The notes below the pieces were generated by a model that saw only the letters and a program-made list of their open reading frames with translations, searched no databases and was not told where the DNA came from. From assembly GCA_035500275.1 (NCBI GenBank), contig DATJXI010000305.1:1-11167 (forward strand): DNA of 11,167 bases, given 5' to 3'. This DNA comes from Roseiarcus sp035500275 (lineage in GTDB: Bacteria; Pseudomonadota; Alphaproteobacteria; Rhizobiales; Beijerinckiaceae). Below, in pieces: positions 5,845 through 11,167 of this stretch. The position numbers and the translations under genes were made by a program. The first letter of the stretch is position 1, and each line of letters opens with the position of its first letter.

Positions 5845-8223
5845 CTACGCCACCGCCACCTCGAAATTGCGGCCCCGCCACGCGCCGGTCGCCGCGTCGC
5901 GCCAAGTGAAGACGACGCTTTCGCCCGCCGCCATGCCGTCGGTCGCGATCTCGGCCGTGAAGAGCCCGATCCCGGTGTCGCTGGTCGCGACCTCGGCTTG
6001 CGTCTGCCATCCGTCGCGGGTGAAACGCACGATCGAAGCTTGCGCAAGATCGATCCTGAGGACGCACCCCAGGGGGATGCGCGGGGCGCGGCAATCCTCG
6101 CGCCACGGCCGCACGCGCGCTGGTCTTCGGCCCTGCACATATCGGCGCGCCGCATAGGGCGGCATGTCGAACACCGCGTTGTCGGCGAGCGACCGCAAGA
6201 GCTTCACATATTCGGCATGCGCCCAGACAAGCGGCATGGCCGAGCCGGACGGCGCGCCCGGACTGAGCTCCCGCTCGGGGATCGGAGGCGCGTCCCAAAC
6301 CTGCTCGGGAATGAGCCCGCCCGGACTCGTCTGCGCTTCGATGGTCGCGAGCAGCGCTTCCGCCTCGGACCGGCGCCCGGCCGCCAGCGCGTAGTGGGCG
6401 CGCTCGCCCGCGAGCAGCGGCCAGGCCCTGCCGATCCCGACGCCGTCGAACGGGCGCCCGTCCGCCTTCTCCCCGTAGCCGTCGAAATTGTAGCGGCGCC
6501 AGCCGGGGCCGTTCGGAAGTTCGACCTTCAAGACTTTGTCGATGACCGTAACCGTGTCGACGATGCGTGGGTCCTTCGCGGCGCGCAGCCCGAACCGGAC
6601 GAGCGCCAGCGCGTCGGCGCTGACGAGCGCGTCGGCCGCGATCAGGCCGCCGCCCGCCTCGTGGTTGCGCACCTGGACCTGCCCGTGCGGATCCGGCGCG
6701 TCCGTGTCAGGGGTTTCGGGCGCGATGCGGATGTAGTAGCCGGCGACGCCGGCCTCGCGCGCGAGCGGCGTATCCGTCACATAGACCCAGTCCTCGATCT
6801 GCTCGTTCCAGGCGTCGGCGGTGTCGCGGAAGAGGTCCGGCAGGCCGTCGACCTCGAGTGTGTTGGCGATCTCCGCCGCCGCAAGCAGGCTCGCGATCGC
6901 GACCGCAAGGGTGAATGGCGTATAGCCGGCGTTTTCCTCCCAGCGGTCCTGCTTGGTGCGCGGGCCGTTGCGGATGACGAAACTCGCCGCCCGCTTCACC
7001 ATCGGCCAGAAGTCCGGCAGGTCGGGGCGGCGGAGCGCCCCGTGGCGCAGCGCCATGTCGGCAAGCAGCATCGGGAAGGCGCATTCGTCGAGCTGGAGCC
7101 CGCCCCAATAGACCGAGCCGTCGAGCCAGCAGTTCTGCGGCCAGCAGCCATCGCCCTGCTGCGTCGCCCGCAGGTAGCGCAGGATGCGCCGTGCGGAAGT
7201 GTCCGCGCCGCAGGCGATGAGCCCGCCCGCCGTTTCGCAGAGGTCGCGCGGCCAGACGAGGTGGTAGCCGCCGAGGTCGTCGTCGCTCTTATTGAAGCCC
7301 CAGGGGATCGAGAGGCTCGCGATGACGCCGCCGGGAAACGTCGCCGTCTCGTGGCTGCTGAGGATCACCGTGCTCACGCGATACATGTTGTGCCCGCGCG
7401 CCCGGCGTTCGAGCGAGCGCAAATCGGCCTGCCAGGAGCGCCAGCTGGCGGCGTAGTCGTTGAGGATCGTCTCGAAATCGGTGAGCAGCGAGGTCCGGGC
7501 GTGGAAGCCGGCCTCCGCCGGCGTGCGGCCGAACCCCAAGGACAGCACGCAGCCTCCTTGAGAGTCCAGCGCCAGCTCGCCGGTCAGCGCGACGTTGCCG
7601 TTCGTGGCGGTGTCGTACTGGTCTTTGAGGCGAAAGTCGCGCGACAGCTGCTGCCATCCGTCGGAGACGCCGACGAAGCCGACCGAGTTTGAGACGAAGG
7701 GCTGATCGGCCGCCAGCGCCAGATCGCTGCCGTCGCCGTCGGCGAACAACATCGGATGGCCCTTGTAGTCGCCGCGCCAGCCGGTGTTGTCGGCCCCGCC
7801 GTTGACGAGATGCGGGGCGAGCAGCGCATAGAGGCGCAGGCCCGGCCGCCCCCGATCGTCGAGGCGGACTTGCATGAGCACCGTGTCGGCGCGTGGGTCG
7901 GCGATGACGCGCTTGACGATGACGAAGCGCCCACCCTTGTGCGTGCTGGTCAGCAAAAAAGCCGGCACGCCGTCTTCCAGCGTCTCGACGACGACGTCGC
8001 AGTCGCGTTTCTCCTCGGCGAAGAAGCTTTCGCCGTCGGTGACGATGAGGCCGAGGTCGCGGATGCAGGCCTGATCGACGCGCGGATAGTAGACTTCGTT
8101 GAGAATGCCGTGGCTGATGGCGAACCAGACGCGGCTCGCGTCGGATAGCGCCGTGCCGACGCCGCTCTTCGCGCTCGACGTCCAGCGCGGCCGGATGCCG
8201 GGCCAGCCTGGCGCCTCCACCAT
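5845..8223 (-). CDS. GH15 glucoamylase (glucan 1,4-alpha-glucosidase), intracellular
   Basis: A 792-residue glycoside hydrolase family 15 enzyme that removes beta-glucose from non-reducing ends of alpha-glucans. Residues ~10-275 form the N-terminal beta-sandwich seen in bacterial glucoamylases and glucodextranases (RWTSSAKSGVGTALS, then GILNEVYYPRVDQA). Residues ~285-680 are the (alpha/alpha)6 barrel, with GGYHLVWPRDL (318-328), the general acid in DRWEENAGYTPFT (E429 or E430) and the general base E640 in GGLIPEQVWD. Residues ~690-792 form a small C-terminal beta domain. No signal peptide precedes the N domain, so the likely substrate is internal glycogen or maltodextrin. The ATG at 8223 has AGAGGA at 8235-8230. 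It is the last gene of a minus-strand run, 44 bases after pgl. Glucodextranase (alpha-1,6) activity is an alternative that sequence alone does not exclude. Confidence 0.92.
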   Translation of the reverse strand: MVEAPGWPGIRPRWTSSAKSGVGTALSDASRVWFAISHGILNEVYYPRVDQACIRDLGLIVTDGESFFAEEKRDCDVVVETLEDGVPAFLLTSTHKGGRFVIVKRVIADPRADTVLMQVRLDDRGRPGLRLYALLAPHLVNGGADNTGWRGDYKGHPMLFADGDGSDLALAADQPFVSNSVGFVGVSDGWQQLSRDFRLKDQYDTATNGNVALTGELALDSQGGCVLSLGFGRTPAEAGFHARTSLLTDFETILNDYAASWRSWQADLRSLERRARGHNMYRVSTVILSSHETATFPGGVIASLSIPWGFNKSDDDLGGYHLVWPRDLCETAGGLIACGADTSARRILRYLRATQQGDGCWPQNCWLDGSVYWGGLQLDECAFPMLLADMALRHGALRRPDLPDFWPMVKRAASFVIRNGPRTKQDRWEENAGYTPFTLAVAIASLLAAAEIANTLEVDGLPDLFRDTADAWNEQIEDWVYVTDTPLAREAGVAGYYIRIAPETPDTDAPDPHGQVQVRNHEAGGGLIAADALVSADALALVRFGLRAAKDPRIVDTVTVIDKVLKVELPNGPGWRRYNFDGYGEKADGRPFDGVGIGRAWPLLAGERAHYALAAGRRSEAEALLATIEAQTSPGGLIPEQVWDAPPIPERELSPGAPSGSAMPLVWAHAEYVKLLRSLADNAVFDMPPYAARRYVQGRRPARVRPWREDCRAPRIPLGCVLRIDLAQASIVRFTRDGWQTQAEVATSDTGIGLFTAEIATDGMAAGESVVFTWRDAATGAWRGRNFEVAVA

Positions 8224-8267
8224 GTCCGGTCCTCTTTAACTTTTGAGCGTGCGCAAAGCGCGCGTGT

Positions 8268-9026
8268 TCACCTTGGCCGATCCAGCCTTGCCGCGGCGGC
8301 CTCGTCGAGAAGCCAAAGCGCGGGCCGCTCGGTCGGGCGAATGGCCTGCGCGGGCAGCACGACCGGCTGCCTCGGCCCGAGCAGCACCCGGCGCAAAACT
8401 TCGGCCTTGGACGGCCCGGCAACCAGAAAGGCGACCACTCGCGCCGCATTGATGACCGGCGGGGTGAGGCTCACGCGCCAGCGGCCGACTGCCTCGACAT
8501 AGGACGTGGCGACCCAGCGCACGGTCTCCGTCACCGCGGCGAGACCGGGGAACAAGGACGCGGTATGGCCGTCGTCGCCGAGGCCGAGCAGGACGAGATC
8601 GAGCCGCCCGTCCTCGCCGAAGCCCACCCGGAGAGCCTGTTGGTATTGCTGAGCCGCCTCGTCCGGCGGAGCTTCGCCGCGCATTCGCAGCACGTTCGCC
8701 GGCGGGATCGCGATCTTGTCGAGAAGCGCTTCCTTGACCATGCGATAGTTGCTGAGCGGATCGTCCGGCGGCACGCAGCGCTCGTCGCCGAAATAGATAT
8801 GCACGCGCGACCAGTCGAGCTTGGCCAAGGCGAGACGCGCGTAGACGGGTTTTGGCGTGTCGCCGCCGGAAAGCGCGATCGAGAATATGCCGCGCGCGGA
8901 AATCGCTTCGTTGGCCCGGGAGGCGATAAGCTCGGCGGCGGCGACGACAAGAGCCGGCGCGTCGGGGTAGACGATCGCTTCCGCGATTGAGCCGTCCGGC
9001 GCGACGAGGCGAAGGTTTTCGGTCAT
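8268..9026 (-). CDS. pgl: 6-phosphogluconolactonase
   Basis: A 252-residue DevB/SOL-type enzyme that hydrolyses 6-phosphogluconolactone to 6-phosphogluconate in the oxidative pentose phosphate and Entner-Doudoroff routes. Hallmarks of the isomerase-like NagB/Pgl fold are ALSGGDTPKPVYARL (51-65), VHIYFGDERCVPPDDPLSNYRM (75-96) and LVLLGLGDDGHTASLFPG (144-161). The start at 9026 was preferred over a TTG at 9110 because the extra 28 residues resemble no Pgl and the length then fits the family (about 230-250). Its ribosome site is poor: only GAAAGG around 9037-9042. The gene follows pgi after 96 bases and precedes glucoamylase by 44. In many relatives pgl sits with zwf and edd; neither is next to it here, so the zwf partner must be elsewhere. 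Confidence 0.92.
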   Translation of the reverse strand: MTENLRLVAPDGSIAEAIVYPDAPALVVAAAELIASRANEAISARGIFSIALSGGDTPKPVYARLALAKLDWSRVHIYFGDERCVPPDDPLSNYRMVKEALLDKIAIPPANVLRMRGEAPPDEAAQQYQQALRVGFGEDGRLDLVLLGLGDDGHTASLFPGLAAVTETVRWVATSYVEAVGRWRVSLTPPVINAARVVAFLVAGPSKAEVLRRVLLGPRQPVVLPAQAIRPTERPALWLLDEAAAARLDRPR

Positions 9027-9122
9027 TTGGAGGCGCCTTTCCCCATGAAAGGACGCGGTTCGATCCGGCGGAAGGGGTATTCCATCGTCATGGGCCCGCC
9101 TACGAAACAACAGCGTCGAAAT

Positions 9123-10751
9123 TCAACTCCCTCCACGTAACCGCCGATATCGCCGGATCAGCGCGTTCGTCGAACTGTCGTGGCCGAGCGCCGGGTCGCC
9201 GGCCGTCTCCAGCTCGGGGACGATCCGCTTGGCGAGCGCCTTGCCGAGCTCGACGCCCCACTGGTCGAAGGAATTGATCCCCCAGATCGCGCCCTGGGTG
9301 AAGACGTTATGCTCGTACAGCGCGATGAGCGCGCCGAGCGAATGCGGCGACAGCTCCTCGGCGAGAATGACGTTGGTCGGCCGGTTTCCGGGGCAGACCC
9401 GGAACGGCGTTTGCGCCGGATTCGAGCCTTCCGCCGCCAGCTCGTCCGTCGATTTGCCGAACGCCAGCGCCTCGGCCTGCGCGAACAGGTTCGCCATCAA
9501 AAGATCGTGCTGCTCGGCGATCGGGCTCAGGGGCTTGCAGAAGCCGATCATGTCGCAGGGGATGAGCTTCGTCCCTTGGTGGATGAGCTGGTAGAACGAA
9601 TGCTGGGCGTCGGTCCCCGGCTCGCCCCAGATGATCGGCCCGGTCTGGTAATCGACCCGGCGGCCGGCGAGGTCCACGCGCTTGCCGTTGCTCTCCATCT
9701 GCAATTGCTGGAGATAGGCCGGAAAGCGCGCAAGATCGGCCGAGTAGGGCATAACGCCGACCGTCTCGGCGCTGAAGAAGTTGTTGTACCACACGGTGAT
9801 GAGGCCCATCAGCATGGGCATGTTGCGCTCGGGCGGGGCGGTCCGGAAATGCTCGTCCATGGCGTGGAAGCCCGCGAGCAGGTCGCGGAAATTGTCGGGG
9901 CCGACGGCGATCATGGTCGAGAGGCCGATCGCCGAGTCCATCGAATAGCGCCCGCCGACCCAGTCCCAGAACTCGAACATGTTGGCGGTGTCGATGCCGA
10001 ACTTGCTCACCGCCTCAGCGTTGGTCGAAAGCGCGACGAAGTGGCGCGCGATCGCTTTTTCGTCGCCGATCGCGTCGAGGAGCCACTTCCGGGCGATGGC
10101 GGCGTTCGCCATCGTTTCGAGCGTCGTGAAGGTCTTGGAGGCGATGACGAACAGCGTCTCGTCGGGATCGAGGCCGCGAACCGCGTTGGTGAAATCGGCG
10201 CCGTCCACGTTGGCGACGAATCGCACGTCGAGATCGGGGTCGGCGTAGCGGCGCAGCGCCCGGTAGGCCATCTCCGGGCCGAGATAGGAGCCGCCGATCC
10301 CGACATTGACGACGTTGCGGATGCGCTTGCCGGTATGGCCCGTCCAGACGCCGGACCTCACCTTGTCGGAGAAGGCGGACATCCGGTCGAGGACCGCGTG
10401 CACCTCCGGCACGACGTCCTTCCCGTCCACGAGTATGCGCTCGTTGCGCTTCGCCCGCAGCGCCACGTGCAGAACGGCGCGGTTCTCGCTCGTGTTGATC
10501 TCCTCGCCCTTGAACATCGCGTCGCGCCGCTCCGCGACGCGGCGCGCCTTGGCGAGATCGAGCAGGAGCACGATCGTGTCGTCGGTGAGGCGGTTCTTGG
10601 AGTAGTCGAGATAGAGGCCGGCCGCTTCGAGCGAGAGCCGCTCGCCCCGTTTGGGGTCGCTCGCGAACAGCCCGCGAAGCTCAAGGTTCTTGACGCTGTC
10701 GAAGTGGGACTGAAGCGCTTTCCACTCGGCAGTCATTCCCGTGGCGCTCAT
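9123..10751 (-). CDS. pgi: Glucose-6-phosphate isomerase
   Basis: A 542-residue cytosolic enzyme that interconverts glucose-6-phosphate and fructose-6-phosphate. Conserved blocks are TSENRAVLHVALR (87-99), VVNVGIGGSYLGPEM (147-161), FVIASKTFTTLETM (201-214), DWVGGRYSMDSAIGLS (263-278, first PGI signature), QMESNGKR (351-358), GTDAQHSFYQLIHQG (379-393) and GINSFDQWGVELGK (491-504, second signature). The usual catalytic residues are present as E353, H384 and K504, and the length is normal. The ATG at 10751 has GGAG about nine bases upstream; an ATG five codons later is possible. It is downstream of the HAD gene by 103 bases, a gap that holds a perfect inverted repeat and a weak promoter, so pgi may be transcribed both with HAD and on its own. 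Confidence 0.96.
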   Translation of the reverse strand: MSATGMTAEWKALQSHFDSVKNLELRGLFASDPKRGERLSLEAAGLYLDYSKNRLTDDTIVLLLDLAKARRVAERRDAMFKGEEINTSENRAVLHVALRAKRNERILVDGKDVVPEVHAVLDRMSAFSDKVRSGVWTGHTGKRIRNVVNVGIGGSYLGPEMAYRALRRYADPDLDVRFVANVDGADFTNAVRGLDPDETLFVIASKTFTTLETMANAAIARKWLLDAIGDEKAIARHFVALSTNAEAVSKFGIDTANMFEFWDWVGGRYSMDSAIGLSTMIAVGPDNFRDLLAGFHAMDEHFRTAPPERNMPMLMGLITVWYNNFFSAETVGVMPYSADLARFPAYLQQLQMESNGKRVDLAGRRVDYQTGPIIWGEPGTDAQHSFYQLIHQGTKLIPCDMIGFCKPLSPIAEQHDLLMANLFAQAEALAFGKSTDELAAEGSNPAQTPFRVCPGNRPTNVILAEELSPHSLGALIALYEHNVFTQGAIWGINSFDQWGVELGKALAKRIVPELETAGDPALGHDSSTNALIRRYRRLRGGS

Positions 10752-10778
10752 CGCGAGGGTCTCCGGCGTTTCGATCCC

Positions 10779-10801
10779 AGGCGCGAAAGCAATGCGCGCC
10801 T
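10779..10801. repeat. Perfect 7-bp inverted repeat in the pgi leader
   Basis: AGGCGCG (10779-10785) and CGCGCCT (10795-10801) are exact inverted copies around a nine-base loop, 28 bases upstream of the pgi start. On the pgi strand no U-run follows, so it is not a standard terminator. It could protect or pause the transcript between HAD and pgi, or be chance in GC-rich DNA. Confidence 0.35.
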
Positions 10802-10805
10802 TTCA

Positions 10806-10834
10806 GTTCAATTCATTGGTCCGCATTTCGTCAA
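10806..10834 (-). promoter_or_regulatory. Weak candidate promoter for pgi
   Basis: On the minus strand TTGACG (10834-10829) is followed after 17 bases by TTGAAC (10811-10806). The -35 matches five of six consensus bases but the -10 only three. It is the best candidate in the 103-base HAD-pgi gap, and transcription from it would place the inverted repeat at 10779-10801 at the very 5' end of the message. Confidence 0.3.
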
Positions 10835-10854
10835 GTGGCGTTTCGCCGCAGCGT

Positions 10855-11167
10855 TCAGCTGGGCGCGAAGTCGAGAGCGTTGAACTTCACGAGGTCGGCG
10901 ATGCTGTCGACGGCGATATCGGCGGGCGGATAGTCGGCGCCGGTCTTCGGGTCGTTGGCGTAGTGGCCTTGCCTGGGAAAGACGGTTCGGACCCGGTCGC
11001 CCCAGACTTCCTTCACCGCGGCCAGGATGCGCAGCTTGTCGTCGATCAGCACGTAACGCCGCCCCGGATACCAGCGCTCGACGTCGTTGAGCTCGCGCTC
11101 TTTGTGGATATAGACGAGGACGTCGCCCGCGAACGCCTTCCAGAGGCCCGAGCGCTCGATCTTGCGC
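10855..11167 (-). CDS. HAD-family hydrolase, C-terminal part (partial)
   Basis: The frame is open from the right window edge to a TGA at 10857-10855 and gives the last 103 residues; the N terminus with the nucleophile DxD lies outside. Visible are the YVLIDDKLRILAAVKEVWG block, with the acidic pair that binds Mg2+ in haloacid dehalogenase-like phosphohydrolases, and TVFPRQGHYANDP with a Pro-rich YPPADI close behind. This ending is typical of a short HAD-like family that I recall close to pgi or transaldolase genes in Rhizobiales. Its substrate is unknown; a sugar phosphate would suit the neighbours but that is inference. It is upstream of pgi in the same orientation. Confidence 0.8.
   Translation of the reverse strand, partial: RKIERSGLWKAFAGDVLVYIHKERELNDVERWYPGRRYVLIDDKLRILAAVKEVWGDRVRTVFPRQGHYANDPKTGADYPPADIAVDSIADLVKFNALDFAPS

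Noticed and set aside
5791..7692. 633-codon open frame on the plus strand opposite the glucoamylase gene
   Set aside because: It is an antisense shadow produced by GC-rich codon bias. Its translation is Arg/Ala/Asp-rich low-complexity text without recognisable domains, while the minus-strand frame is a clear GH15 enzyme.
9180..10883. 567-codon open frame on the plus strand opposite pgi
   Set aside because: It is the same shadow effect; the minus strand encodes a full pgi with both signatures and all catalytic residues.
1..11167. CRISPR arrays, toxin-antitoxin pairs, prophage or defence genes
   Set aside because: I looked for regular spaced repeats and for small paired frames with known motifs and found none. 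The integrase remnant is the only mobile-element trace.

Overview
The window looks like chromosomal DNA of a GC-rich alphaproteobacterium, most likely Hyphomicrobiales (Beijerinckiaceae/Methylocystaceae-like). This rests on base composition, on an LpsB-type LPS-core glycosyltransferase that closely resembles the rhizobial protein, and on a Pgi/Pgl set linked to a HAD hydrolase. The lineage is inferred from remembered family features, not from a search.

Left part (1-1989): the 3' end of a probable LPS glycosyltransferase gene overlaps lpsB by ATGA. A 476-base stretch follows without an intact gene. It holds a decayed P4-type tyrosine integrase (minus strand) and a pair of short direct repeats, directly behind the 3' end of a tRNA-Leu(CAG) gene that has its own good promoter. 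This is the scar of an integrative element whose body is gone.

Middle part (1990-5844): a conserved all-helical protein of unknown function (minus) diverges from a wax ester/triacylglycerol synthase-family acyltransferase (plus). A 253-base spacer follows, with an extragenic palindrome and an unusually AT-rich stretch carrying a near-consensus sigma70 promoter. That promoter drives a sulfide:quinone oxidoreductase of the Acidithiobacillus ferrooxidans kind, with all three redox cysteines. A palindrome separates this gene from the convergent cluster to its right.

Right part (5845-11167): a minus-strand cluster reads in the order HAD-like hydrolase (cut by the window edge), pgi, pgl and a GH15 glucoamylase without a signal peptide. 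Together these enzymes would free glucose from internal glycogen or maltodextrin, interconvert glucose-6-P and fructose-6-P, and hydrolyse 6-phosphogluconolactone for the Entner-Doudoroff or pentose phosphate routes. Glucokinase and glucose-6-P dehydrogenase are not in the window.

Most genes belong to known families. I do not see a clearly new system. The observations most worth a second look are the integrase scar, the divergent unknown-protein/acyltransferase pair, and the lone sulfide oxidase with its distinctive promoter.
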